Source: an uncultured Clostridia bacterium (GTDB lineage Bacteria > Bacillota > Clostridia > Lachnospirales > Lachnospiraceae). Taken from it: a stretch of DNA of 64,000 bases. The notes below the pieces were generated by a model. The model was not told the DNA's origin. It did not search any database and worked only from the letters and a program-made list of their open reading frames with translations. Location of the stretch: contig CAOKDX010000008.1 in NCBI GenBank assembly GCA_948467395.1, positions 87,285 through 151,284 of the forward strand, in the 5' to 3' direction. Made by a program: the position numbers and the translations under genes. Shown here one piece after another: positions 16,812 to 27,017 of this stretch. Within the stretch, counting starts at the first letter, position 1; every line of letters begins with the position of its first letter.

Positions 16812-18131
16812 TTATTTTTTCAGGGACTTTTCCTGAAGCTTATCAAATTCTGCCATGCACTGATCCACCGACGCACCCTTCAACAGCTTGCGCACGATAA
16901 GGCAGGTATTACCCCACTGCTCTACCTTCATCGAAGCATTGGCCCCAAGAACATATATGTTCTCTTTTATCCTGTCATTCAAGGGTTTAAGGGCGGGGAT
17001 ACAGTCTACCTCCACATTTTGGGATGGGGAGATAACTCTATTTGTCTCCGCATAGACCTGAAGCGCCTTATCCGAAGCGATGACATCCAGCACGCGCATG
17101 GCGTCCTCCGCATGTTCCGCCTTTGACCCGATTCCAAATCCCGTCATAGGCATCACCGGCATGGGCCCCCGGCTGCTGGGAAACCCAATCACCTGCATAT
17201 TAAAATCCGGGCTGCCATAGGCGGTATCTGAATTGGCTGCTCCCCAGTATGCCATTACAATGGGTGTCTTCTGGTCCAGGAAGTCCTGCCCCTCCCCCTC
17301 AATGGCCTCGCTAATAATTGCTTTCTCCGGATCAATATAGCCCCTTTCCATCATTTTCTTAAGAAACTCAAATCCGGGACGCATATAATCACTGTACTTA
17401 CTCTTTCCACTGTTCAGGGCCTGGATCTCCTCTTCCGTGTTTCCGCCATTATACAGATCCGCATAGGCCTGCGCCAAAACGAAGTTCTCCAGCCACCAGC
17501 GGTTTGCCCCCACCGGCGTTTCAATCCCATTCTCCTTAAATACCTTGCAGCAGGCAAGGAACTCCTCCGGCGTTTCCGGCAGCTTCAGATCATATCGATT
17601 GAACATATCCTGATTGACGAAGAGACCATAAGCAACTACCTCCTGAGGCACTGCCACCAGCTTTCCGTCAATGGTATTCGCCGCCCTCACCACATCCCGG
17701 AGATGTTTGGCACATTCCAGTCCCGACAGATCCATAAGCTTTCCCTCTTCCCCCAGAATCCGAATGGTATCCGGGTTCAGCAGGTACAGATCATCCATAT
17801 CGTTGCGCGCCCTGTCGAGAGTCACATCATCATAGGTCTTATCCCGATAATCCTCCGCCGTGTAGGTATGGTAATTTACAGTTACATCCAACTTTTCCTC
17901 CGCCATGCAGATCGTCTTATCAGTGGCATTTCTCGCCACATTCTCCGCATCGGGATCCGTTTTCTCCATAGGACTGAACAAATTGACAATCCTTTCGCTG
18001 CCCTCCTCCGGCTTCAATAAATTTACATCCTGCTCCCCGCTCCCGGAACAGGCGGGCAGAACAATCAGTAATGCTCCCGCCAGACATGCCGCCCACAGTC
18101 TTCCTATCCTTCTCTTCCTTTTTCTCGTCAT
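16812..18131 (-). CDS. extracellular solute-binding lipoprotein (family 1)
   Basis: A 439-residue protein with a signal peptide and lipobox (LPAC, Cys ~28), and the two-lobed fold expected of sugar-type solute-binding proteins (VAVPQEVVAYGLFVNQDMFNRYDL segment). No ABC permease genes are adjacent. Instead it lies 10 bases after the hybrid sensor kinase in the same direction. The ATG at 18131 has AAGGAG upstream; an ATG seven codons earlier overlaps the kinase stop. It may act as the ligand receptor for the kinase rather than as part of a transporter, or share distant permeases. Confidence 0.85.
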   Translation of the reverse strand: MTRKRKRRIGRLWAACLAGALLIVLPACSGSGEQDVNLLKPEEGSERIVNLFSPMEKTDPDAENVARNATDKTICMAEEKLDVTVNYHTYTAEDYRDKTYDDVTLDRARNDMDDLYLLNPDTIRILGEEGKLMDLSGLECAKHLRDVVRAANTIDGKLVAVPQEVVAYGLFVNQDMFNRYDLKLPETPEEFLACCKVFKENGIETPVGANRWWLENFVLAQAYADLYNGGNTEEEIQALNSGKSKYSDYMRPGFEFLKKMMERGYIDPEKAIISEAIEGEGQDFLDQKTPIVMAYWGAANSDTAYGSPDFNMQVIGFPSSRGPMPVMPMTGFGIGSKAEHAEDAMRVLDVIASDKALQVYAETNRVISPSQNVEVDCIPALKPLNDRIKENIYVLGANASMKVEQWGNTCLIVRKLLKGASVDQCMAEFDKLQEKSLKK

Positions 18132-18141
18132 ATCCTGCTCC

Positions 18142-20355
18142 TTACACCTCATGTCCTTCCTTTGACTGCTTTATATATTGATACACCACTTTCTTTAACA
18201 GTTCTACATCTACCGGCTTCGCCAGGTGAAAATTCATCCCGGCATGCAGCGCCTCTTTCTCGTCCTCGGCAAAGGCGTTTGCCGTCATGGCGAAGATCGG
18301 AATCTCTCCGGCATCCTGGCGGTCCAGCGCCCGGATTGCCCTGGTGGCATCATAGCCATTCATCACCGGCATCTGCACATCCATAAGAATCGCATCGAAT
18401 TCGCCCTCCTCCGATTCCCTAAATCGATCCAGAACCATCCTGCCATTCTCCGCAATCACACACCCTGCTCCCTCCATGGACAAAATCTCTGACAAGATCT
18501 CCGCATTGATTTCGTTATCCTCTGCCGCGAGGAAATTGAGACCATGCAGACTGTTCTGCCCTTCCTTATCCGTGTCCGTGTCCACTCCGGGCCCTTCCGT
18601 CTGACGGCCGGACTGATGCTCCGATATGCTCAGCTCCATGTCCACGCGGAACAAACTTCCCTTATCCACTTCACTGAATACTTCAATGGTCCCTCCCATT
18701 AATTCCACAAGGTTTTTGGTGATAGCCATTCCCAGCCCTGTGCCCTGAACCTTATTGGTCGTACTGTTCTCCGCTCTGGTGAATACGTCAAAAATGGTCT
18801 TGAGATACTCCTGGGTCATCCCGTATCCGTTATCCTCCACCTCAATGCGGATCCGCTCAAACTGGCTGGAGTGCTGCTTTAATCCAATAAATCGGAGCCA
18901 GATTCTCCCGCCCTCCTGGGTATATTTCACGGCATTGGACAGAAGGTTGATAAGAACCTGATTGATCCTGGTCTCATCCCCCACAAGATATTCATGCTCA
19001 ATATCTCTTATCTCCACATGGAATTCCTGTTGCTTCTCTCCTGCCATAGGCCGGATAATGGCGTCTATAGAATCAATCAGATCGTTCATGGCGAACTCCT
19101 CTTCCGAGAGCACTACTTTACCGCTCTCAATCTTGGAGACCTCCAGAATATCGTTAATAAGGCTCAGCAGATGCTGTCCTGACGCCATAATTTTCTTTGT
19201 GTATTCCCGGACCTTCTCCGGGTTTTCCGCCTCTTTCGCAAGAAGGGTAGTAAAACCGATTACTGCATTCATCGGAGTGCGGATATCATGGGACATGTTC
19301 GAGAGAAACATTGTCTTGGCATTGCTGGCAAGCTGCGCCGCATGCAGCGCCTCCTTCAGCTGCTTATTGTGCTCCTCCCGCTCGGCCTCCCTCTCCCGCA
19401 TGATCCTTCTGTGCTGTCTCTGGTTCCTGTAATACAAAATGCAGCACAGCATAAATGCAGCCATCATCACGGCCACAACAACAATTATATTGTAAGTAAC
19501 TGTCTTTGCCTCCCGCTGAATGGCCTCCGTGGGGACATAACCGATCAGGCAGATGCTGCCGTCGTTCACCATCCAGATAAAATTCAGGCAGCTTTTGCCC
19601 CGGATATTATGATAAAACATAAAATCCTTTTTGTTTTGCACGCAGTCTTTTATCTGGCTCTGGAGACTCTTCTCATGAATATCGTTTGCCCTGTAAAAAT
19701 CCTCTAGATTCAGATGGCCGGCATTCCGTTCCCCCATGCCCTTTGGCTTCAGCACGAAACGTTCCGTCCTGGCATCCATAATATAGAGCATGGCCTGCTT
19801 ATCATAAAATCCATCGGGAAGCGACTGGTCGAGGGCGTCATAGGTATACTCCACATACAGCCATCCCAGCTCCTCTCCATCCCTTTCCACCGGACACTTA
19901 ATAGTATACGCCCAGGTTCCCATATAATTTACATAGGAACGGGAAACCTCCATTCCCTGCATCATCCCGCTGGGAGTAAATGCCATCCCCTTCTCGGAAA
20001 AGTCCTCTCCCATACTGGAAATTCCTTCCGTCTTCCCTGCGCGGATCAGTGAGATCTTCACCATGGTCTGGTTTTTCTGGTAGGAACGTATATATTCCTC
20101 CGGATCTTCCCATTCAGCCACCTCCTGCGCCATTAGCTTCTGAAATTCCGCCTGGTTTTTCCAGATAGTCTCTATCGTGCACTTAATCAGATCCAGGTTC
20201 TCATTGAGATTCTGGATCGCCGCAGATGACATCTCTCTTGATATTCTCCGGGAAACAAAAAATACCACGCACCCAAAGAGACAAAAAACTATTATTATGG
20301 ATAAAAGCAGGGAAAACCGTTTGTCCGTTCCTTTTTTAATGCTGTTTTTTTTCAT
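18142..20355 (-). CDS. hybrid sensor histidine kinase/response regulator
   Basis: A 737-residue protein: TM helix (~14-35), an extracytoplasmic sensor of Cache type (~40-285), a second TM (~290-312), a HisKA domain with SNMSHDIRTPMNAV (phosphoacceptor His ~355), a HATPase domain (NLLSNAVKYT; DNGYGM; GTGLGMAI) and a C-terminal receiver with DAILMDVQMPVMNG. It lacks a DNA-binding output, so phosphate must pass to a partner not seen here. Followed at once by a solute-binding lipoprotein gene, suggesting joint sensing of an extracellular nutrient. Confidence 0.93.
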   Translation of the reverse strand: MKKNSIKKGTDKRFSLLLSIIIVFCLFGCVVFFVSRRISREMSSAAIQNLNENLDLIKCTIETIWKNQAEFQKLMAQEVAEWEDPEEYIRSYQKNQTMVKISLIRAGKTEGISSMGEDFSEKGMAFTPSGMMQGMEVSRSYVNYMGTWAYTIKCPVERDGEELGWLYVEYTYDALDQSLPDGFYDKQAMLYIMDARTERFVLKPKGMGERNAGHLNLEDFYRANDIHEKSLQSQIKDCVQNKKDFMFYHNIRGKSCLNFIWMVNDGSICLIGYVPTEAIQREAKTVTYNIIVVVAVMMAAFMLCCILYYRNQRQHRRIMREREAEREEHNKQLKEALHAAQLASNAKTMFLSNMSHDIRTPMNAVIGFTTLLAKEAENPEKVREYTKKIMASGQHLLSLINDILEVSKIESGKVVLSEEEFAMNDLIDSIDAIIRPMAGEKQQEFHVEIRDIEHEYLVGDETRINQVLINLLSNAVKYTQEGGRIWLRFIGLKQHSSQFERIRIEVEDNGYGMTQEYLKTIFDVFTRAENSTTNKVQGTGLGMAITKNLVELMGGTIEVFSEVDKGSLFRVDMELSISEHQSGRQTEGPGVDTDTDKEGQNSLHGLNFLAAEDNEINAEILSEILSMEGAGCVIAENGRMVLDRFRESEEGEFDAILMDVQMPVMNGYDATRAIRALDRQDAGEIPIFAMTANAFAEDEKEALHAGMNFHLAKPVDVELLKKVVYQYIKQSKEGHEV

Positions 20356-20475
20356 TCACAATCACCAGATTTTATTGCTGATCTTCATGTATACAAATAA
20401 AATTTCCGCTTATACATCATACGCTAATCCCTTTTGGATTGTCAATACTTTTTGCCAATAATTCACCAAGGAGCT

Positions 20476-20769
20476 TCAATTTGCGGATTTGTCATTCTGC
20501 TTTTCAATGTCTGCTTTTAACTGGACAAGAGATTCCTTTAAGGATATAGTCAAAGACTTCAAATTATTTCTATATTCCTGCATCTCCTTTTCGTCCGTGT
20601 TATCTAAAACAAATTGCAGCTCGCAGGTGCAAACAAGCCCTGCTGTGCCATCTGGTAAAACCCTGTATCTGGGAAAAGCGTGAGAGAGTCCACTGTAAAA
20701 AATAGCGTAATAAAAAACAGAGCCAGTAAACCGTGAGGAGTTCCCACTTGCTACTGACTCTTCCTTCTT
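20476..20769 (-). pseudogene. 3' remnant of an unidentified gene
   Basis: Minus strand holds an open frame of ~97 codons with no plausible start. Its C-terminal half looks genuinely coding: FPRYRVLPDGTAGLVCTCEL followed by an acidic/lysine-rich helical tail ending in KSAN. It ends ~120 bases before the hybrid kinase gene and begins near the end of the TagF-like fragment. It probably represents the surviving end of a gene removed by the same deletions that shortened its neighbour. I do not recognise the family. Confidence 0.4.
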
Positions 20770-20818
20770 TTATGGGGTATTCGGGACAAATGTCCCAAAC
20801 AGATAACCCGGCGCCGGG

Positions 20819-22160
<1,342 letters not shown>

Positions 22161-22167
22161 TTACCCG

Positions 22168-22196
22168 TTGACTTTTGTCTGGAAAATCTCTATACT
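22168..22196 (+). promoter_or_regulatory. pckA promoter
   Basis: TTGACT (22168-22173), 17-base spacer, TATACT (22191-22196). The untranslated leader is ~105 bases and holds a small CCACAG...CTGTGG hairpin (22258-22279) before the AGGAGG ribosome binding site. Confidence 0.75.
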
Positions 22197-22309
22197 AGAA
22201 AAAGATAGTGCCCAACCAGCACTTTCTCACAGGAATCAGGAAAGCAAAAGGTAACTTCCACAGCGGCTCTGCCCTGTGGTAAATATATAAATACAGGAGG
22301 TTTTTTCTA

Positions 22310-24010
22310 ATGGCAACAAAAGCAAATTACAAATTGGAAGAAATCGGTGCTGGCAAAGTCGGATTTTCCAAAACCCGTTCCATCATCGAGGCCGGTTTCT
22401 ATGGCAACAACGTAGTAAAAGTAAACACACTGAAAGAAGCATACAATTTGGCAAAGAATTCACCCGGTACTATCGTGACAGACATGCCTGTCTACAGAGG
22501 CGAGGAATTCGGACTTGATACGGATGCCAAAGTTCTTCTTTTCAATGATGGAGCCGTAACCGGACGTTATGCTGCAGCACGCCGCATCAAGGGAGAACCC
22601 GGTGTGGATGACGCCAAGCTGGATAAAGTGGTTATGGATGCAATGTATAAAACCCGTTTCAAAAAGCTTTACCACGCACAGGTCTTTGTAGGACTGGATC
22701 CTGAATTTATGGTAAAGGCTCATCTTCTGATTCCGGAAGGGGAAGAGAACCTTATGTACAACTGGATGCTGAATTTCCAGTACATGAGCGATGAGTATGT
22801 TAAAATGTACAAAAACTCCAAGGCAGTCGGCGACGGCAATGAGCCTGATATCTATATCTTTTCCGATCCGCAGTGGGCGCCTGCTCCCAGTCCGGATGTG
22901 GACTACAGCTGCCTGAGCGACGATATGACCCTGTGCTACTTCGACACAGATCAGAACTGCGCCGCCATCCTCGGAATGAAATATTTTGGCGAGCACAAGA
23001 AGGGCACGCTTACTATGGCATGGGCCATTGCAAACCGCAACGGCTATGCTTCCTGCCACGGCGGACAGAAAGAGTACTCTCTGCCGGATGGCCGCAAATA
23101 TGTAGCTTCCGTATTCGGTCTTTCCGGTTCCGGAAAATCTACCCTGACTCATGCAAAGCACAACAATAAATACGGTGACAATGCCATCACGGTTCTCCAT
23201 GATGACGCTTTCATCATTAACTCCGACACCTGTGCTTCCATCGCACTGGAGCCTACCTACTTTGACAAGACAGCCGACTATCCTACCGGATGCCCAGACA
23301 ACCAGTATCTGCTGACAGCACAGAACTGCTCCGCCACCATGGATGAGGACGGAAAGATTCAGCTTGTAACAGAAGATATCCGCAATGGCAACGGACGTGC
23401 CATTAAATCAAAGCTGTGGTCTCCGAACCGCGTTGACAAGATTAACTCCCCGGTAAATTCCATTATCTGGATTATGAAAGATCCTACCATTCCGCCGGTT
23501 GTAAAGCTGAAGGGATCCGCTCTTGCCTCCGTAATGGGCGCTACACTGGCTACCAAAACCTCTACCGCTGAGCGTGTAAAGGCTGGTACAGACATGAACG
23601 CGCTGCGTATCGTACCTTACGCCAACCCATTCAGAACCTATCCGCTTGTACACGACTATGAGAAGTTCAAAAAGCTGGTAGAAGAGAAAAATGTAGACTG
23701 CTACATTGTAAATACCGGCGACTTCATGGGCAAAAAGGTTCAGCCAAAGGATACCCTTGGAATTCTTGAAGCAATCGTAGAAAACAAAACTGATTTCAAA
23801 CAGTGGGGACCATTTGCCGATATCGAAATTATGGATTGGGAAGGCTTCGTTCCGGATCTGGATGATGCAGAGTACAAGGCAGCCCTGAAAAATGCAATGC
23901 AGAACCGTCTGGATGCCGTGGAGAAATTCTCTACGGATAAGGGTGGTTATGACAAACTTCCGGATGAGGCACTGGAGGCAATCAAAAAACTGGTTGATGC
24001 TCTGAACTAA
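22310..24010 (+). CDS. pckA: phosphoenolpyruvate carboxykinase (ATP)
   Basis: A 566-residue enzyme interconverting oxaloacetate plus ATP with PEP plus CO2; in fermenting gut anaerobes it often runs in the carboxylating direction. Visible motifs: the P-loop GLSGSGKST (~268-276), the DDAF metal/kinase-2 motif and an R-rich substrate region. Length is somewhat above the ~530-540 usual for the family. AGGAGG precedes the ATG. Transcribed alone, with its own promoter and a clear terminator. Codon choice is that of a highly expressed gene. Confidence 0.95.
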   Translation: MATKANYKLEEIGAGKVGFSKTRSIIEAGFYGNNVVKVNTLKEAYNLAKNSPGTIVTDMPVYRGEEFGLDTDAKVLLFNDGAVTGRYAAARRIKGEPGVDDAKLDKVVMDAMYKTRFKKLYHAQVFVGLDPEFMVKAHLLIPEGEENLMYNWMLNFQYMSDEYVKMYKNSKAVGDGNEPDIYIFSDPQWAPAPSPDVDYSCLSDDMTLCYFDTDQNCAAILGMKYFGEHKKGTLTMAWAIANRNGYASCHGGQKEYSLPDGRKYVASVFGLSGSGKSTLTHAKHNNKYGDNAITVLHDDAFIINSDTCASIALEPTYFDKTADYPTGCPDNQYLLTAQNCSATMDEDGKIQLVTEDIRNGNGRAIKSKLWSPNRVDKINSPVNSIIWIMKDPTIPPVVKLKGSALASVMGATLATKTSTAERVKAGTDMNALRIVPYANPFRTYPLVHDYEKFKKLVEEKNVDCYIVNTGDFMGKKVQPKDTLGILEAIVENKTDFKQWGPFADIEIMDWEGFVPDLDDAEYKAALKNAMQNRLDAVEKFSTDKGGYDKLPDEALEAIKKLVDALN

Positions 24011-24040
24011 TCTGGATATAAGCTGAAATAACAGAACACA

Positions 24041-24084
24041 AAACGGTATAGTCCGCTGCCATGCCAGGGACTATACCGTTTTTA
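24041..24084 (+). terminator. pckA terminator
   Basis: A 13-bp perfect stem (AACGGTATAGTCC and its complement) around a short loop, followed by TTTTT; 30 bases past the pckA stop. Confidence 0.9.
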
Positions 24085-24235
24085 AATGCGATAGCCATTT
24101 CACTTTTTTTGGAAATTGACTAAATATTTTCCGAAAACAGCCGAAATAAATGATATACATACAAATCTAAATGCCTGAGATTTCGTTTCTGATAAAGAAG
24201 CGGGTCTTATCATGGCATAGAAAGGAAGGAATCTT

Positions 24236-24838
24236 ATGAGTGTAAATGGAATTACAGGTGTGACAAGTGCTTATGCAACCACTAACACAGCTGCTGCCAC
24301 AAAAAATGCTGAGACCACTGCTGCCAGCAGCAAGAATATGGCAGAGGATAAGGGTGTTGTTTACGAGCCGTCATCCACCAAGGCTAAGGATAGCAATTCT
24401 ACTAAAGTGACCGATTATTCTTCCATTGTAGCTAAAATGAAGCAGGAGCAGGCAAATCACAACAAGCAGCTGCAGGATCTGGTTGATAAGCTGCTGACGA
24501 AACAGGCAGACAAATATACTTCATTGGCTGATATGTTTAAGAATATCACAGTAGATCCGGCTACCGCAGCTCAGGCACAGGAGGACATCGGCGAGGATGG
24601 CTACTGGGGAGTGAATCAGACCAGTGACCGTCTGGTAGAGATGGCACAGGCCCTCAGCGGTGGAGATGCAGAGAAAGCAGATCTTATGATCAATGCCATC
24701 AAGAAAGGTTATGAGCAGGCTGCCAAAGCATGGGGCGGCGAATTACCGGATATCTGCCAGAAAACCGTGGACGCAGCGACAGAGAAGCTGAACAAGTGGC
24801 GCGAGAGTCTGAATGAAGCTCAGAATGTCATAGAATAA
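24236..24838 (+). CDS. conserved-looking protein of unknown function, Ala/Thr-rich N-terminus
   Basis: A 200-residue hydrophilic protein with no signal peptide or TM segment. Residues 1-60 are low complexity (Ala, Thr, Ser, Lys). From ~60 on it is predicted helical with a compact C-terminal region containing EDGYWGVNQTSDRLVEMAQALSGG spread over ~120-145 and a Trp/Gly segment near 165. The low-complexity start recalls flagellar-associated or secreted cytosolic proteins, but I do not recognise the family. Strong ribosome binding site (AGGAAGG), its own terminator, and an isolated position suggest a well-expressed single gene. Confidence 0.75.
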   Translation: MSVNGITGVTSAYATTNTAAATKNAETTAASSKNMAEDKGVVYEPSSTKAKDSNSTKVTDYSSIVAKMKQEQANHNKQLQDLVDKLLTKQADKYTSLADMFKNITVDPATAAQAQEDIGEDGYWGVNQTSDRLVEMAQALSGGDAEKADLMINAIKKGYEQAAKAWGGELPDICQKTVDAATEKLNKWRESLNEAQNVIE

Positions 24839-24851
24839 AAAATGCATAAGC

Positions 24852-24884
24852 AAAAACCCCCGCAGTCCGCTGCGGGGGTTTTAT
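24852..24884. terminator. bidirectional terminator
   Basis: Perfect 9-bp GC stem (CCCCCGCAG/CTGCGGGGG) flanked by AAAAA on the left and TTTTA on the right. It serves the plus-strand unknown gene and probably the convergent SPOCS/LysM gene. Confidence 0.9.
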
Positions 24885-24899
24885 TTGTCGTACAAAGCA

Positions 24900-26465
24900 C
24901 TACTGTGGCGCCATCTCTTTCAGGATAAGGAGGATATCCCCCGCCTGAAGGGTGTCTGTCTCCATCTTATTGATCGACATGATAGCATCTGTGGTGGTAA
25001 AGAAACGTTTCGCTATATCCCAGAGCTCTTCCCCAGCCTGAACCACATAACCGATAATTCCAGGCTCACGGCTTCTTGCTTTCCAGTCTATGGGTTCGCT
25101 GTCAAAGCTCACGACGATGGGCTCTTCAATGCGCTCAAAGGCGATAAGATCCAATGCCGCCACTGCCTTGATCTCAATCTCCTTATCACCGGTGACGCTG
25201 CCGCTGATCTGTTCCAGGGAGCCATGCAGCCAGACATTGCTACTCTCATCCATTTCCTCCGCCTCGACAAACTGTGAGAAGGGAATCACACCCTTCACTG
25301 ACACAAGGGGAACCCTGTCATCCTCTGTCAGATAGAGAACACTTACATCCACAATTCCCTCCACCTGCATTCCATTTTCCCTCTGTTCTTTCGTATCAAT
25401 GCGCAGCTCCCCGCTCACATCCCATATCTGCAGGGGAACACGCCCCTCCACAGACGGAATCTTGCCGCTGATCCGGGTCCGGCTCTTATTGTGGACAATA
25501 AGATTCTCAAAGTAGGAATCTTCGAACACCGGCTGGCACTTCTCCTTCGTGGAATAAAAATCTGTCAGCAGCTCCAGCTGGTCCTGCCCGTATATCTTTA
25601 TATCAAAATCAATCACCAATTCTGCATCCAGTACCCTGCTCTCGCCGTCTTCGTCATCCTTAATCTCCAGATCGCGGCTATGTATACCTGTCATCACCTG
25701 CGCCACCATATCAGAGTCGCAGCCGCCGCAGTCAATGCGCCCCTCAATGGGTATCGTATTATCATAAAAATTGATTTCCGGGGACTCGCTCTCACTGAGA
25801 TAGATCACAAACAGATGTGCCTGGCCATCCACCTGGAGTTCATTTTCATTTACCCTGGTATCCATCTCTCCCAATCGGAAATCGGAATACAGTATCTGGC
25901 CGATGGCATCCTTCGTCCCGGGTATCTTCCACTCGTCCCGAATCCGCAGGGTATCCTTCTTAGTAAAGACCAGCCGGGATATATCCAGTGTCTTTTTCTG
26001 GAAAAAAACATTTTCCGCCTCCTCCAGATCCACTGCCCCCTCCCCGTCACAGACCGTCTCGGCAGAGACCTCCAGGGAAAAGACTGCCTTCAGCCCAAGT
26101 TTCCGGGAATTAATAAGTTCACTTCGGAGATCTTCGATGGAGGCATGCACCGTCAGTTCATCATCCCGGTCCGCACACGGCAGCGGAATCATCTCCTCAA
26201 AGGGAATGCTCCCCTTCATTTCACACACCGGCATCCCGCCGTCCACCGCATACAGTATCTGAAAAGCAAGCTCCCCCTTAATGCTGGCCTTTCCATCCAG
26301 CATCCGGGCCTCTTCCACCTGTACATCCGCCTTCTCTTTCATAATGGACAGCGCATCCGGCTTGGCATCCGGCACATTGAAATCACGGTCAAGAGTAACC
26401 TGCCTGTTCTCCCGGCAGTTGCATTTATTCATGTGCACACGTTGTGTTATCAGTCTCAATTCCAT
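24900..26465 (-). CDS. SPOCS (DUF3794) and LysM domain protein, spore-associated
   Basis: A 521-residue protein with two or three DUF3794/SPOCS units (beta-rich repeats with the pattern 'xxGxIxxxVLY', e.g. GELAFQILYAVDG and GIVDVSVLYLTEDD) and a C-terminal LysM domain (~470-515: GYVVQAGEELWDIAKRF...LQAGDILLILK). SPOCS domains occur in clostridial spore proteins, some with LysM modules for cortex/peptidoglycan binding. No signal peptide is visible, fitting a protein made in the mother cell and deposited on the spore. Convergent with the previous gene; veg follows upstream. Confidence 0.88.
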   Translation of the reverse strand: MELRLITQRVHMNKCNCRENRQVTLDRDFNVPDAKPDALSIMKEKADVQVEEARMLDGKASIKGELAFQILYAVDGGMPVCEMKGSIPFEEMIPLPCADRDDELTVHASIEDLRSELINSRKLGLKAVFSLEVSAETVCDGEGAVDLEEAENVFFQKKTLDISRLVFTKKDTLRIRDEWKIPGTKDAIGQILYSDFRLGEMDTRVNENELQVDGQAHLFVIYLSESESPEINFYDNTIPIEGRIDCGGCDSDMVAQVMTGIHSRDLEIKDDEDGESRVLDAELVIDFDIKIYGQDQLELLTDFYSTKEKCQPVFEDSYFENLIVHNKSRTRISGKIPSVEGRVPLQIWDVSGELRIDTKEQRENGMQVEGIVDVSVLYLTEDDRVPLVSVKGVIPFSQFVEAEEMDESSNVWLHGSLEQISGSVTGDKEIEIKAVAALDLIAFERIEEPIVVSFDSEPIDWKARSREPGIIGYVVQAGEELWDIAKRFFTTTDAIMSINKMETDTLQAGDILLILKEMAPQ

Positions 26466-26579
26466 TTCCTCCTCGTCCTTTTTATAACGCTCAGCGGCGT
26501 CAGTCTGGACCTGCCGTGGACGGCGTTGAGCTTACACTAAGTATATATTCCCGGACTCCCGAAAATAGAACCCGCTAAC

Positions 26580-26623
26580 ACAAAAAACCATGGACTATTC
26601 CCCTTCGGAGCATGTCCATGGTT
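26580..26623 (-). terminator. veg terminator
   Basis: On minus, CCATGGAC and GTCCATGG pair around an 18-base loop and are followed by TTTTTT, just past the veg stop. Confidence 0.88.
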
Positions 26624-26629
26624 CTATGA

Positions 26630-26887
26630 TCAGCCTGGCTGGCTCAGCGGCGCCAGCTTCAGCTGCACATCTTTTGTAATCACATCGGTGTAACTATAAG
26701 AGACTGTCTGGTAACTATCCTCTGCCTCATTCTTAATCTCTACCAGAAAAATACACGGATACGTCTCAGTAATAATTCCCTCTGTCACGTCATATTTGTG
26801 ACGCCCCAGATTGCTTTTTACCTGGACCCTGCTCCCCACATGCTTGGCCACCGCACGGCGGACGCTGCCCAGACTGGCATTTACCAT
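26630..26887 (-). CDS. veg: Veg family protein
   Basis: An 85-residue protein matching Veg (DUF1021): VRRAVAKHVGSRVQVKSNLGRHK near the start, GIITETYPCIFLVEI in the middle and YSYTDVITKDVQL near the end. In Bacillus Veg is highly expressed and linked to biofilm gene control; the biochemical role is unclear. GGAGGGA precedes the ATG. It lies alone, with its own terminator. Confidence 0.95.
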   Translation of the reverse strand: MVNASLGSVRRAVAKHVGSRVQVKSNLGRHKYDVTEGIITETYPCIFLVEIKNEAEDSYQTVSYSYTDVITKDVQLKLAPLSQPG

Positions 26888-27017
26888 ATCAGTTCCCTCC
26901 GTTCCACAAAGACACGATATATCGTATGCTACTATTATAATATACCATATTTAGTGTCCTCTGTCAATTTTTGGCACTCTATTAACATTATATGGAATTG
27001 GGGGACATTTATTCACC

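Noticed and set aside
20489-20683. Plus-strand 64-codon ORF
   Set aside because: Antisense to the coding-looking minus-strand remnant; its composition is not protein-like.
25491-26540. 349-codon plus-strand ORF opposite the SPOCS/LysM gene
   Set aside because: Antisense shadow; the minus-strand gene has clear domains and a good start.
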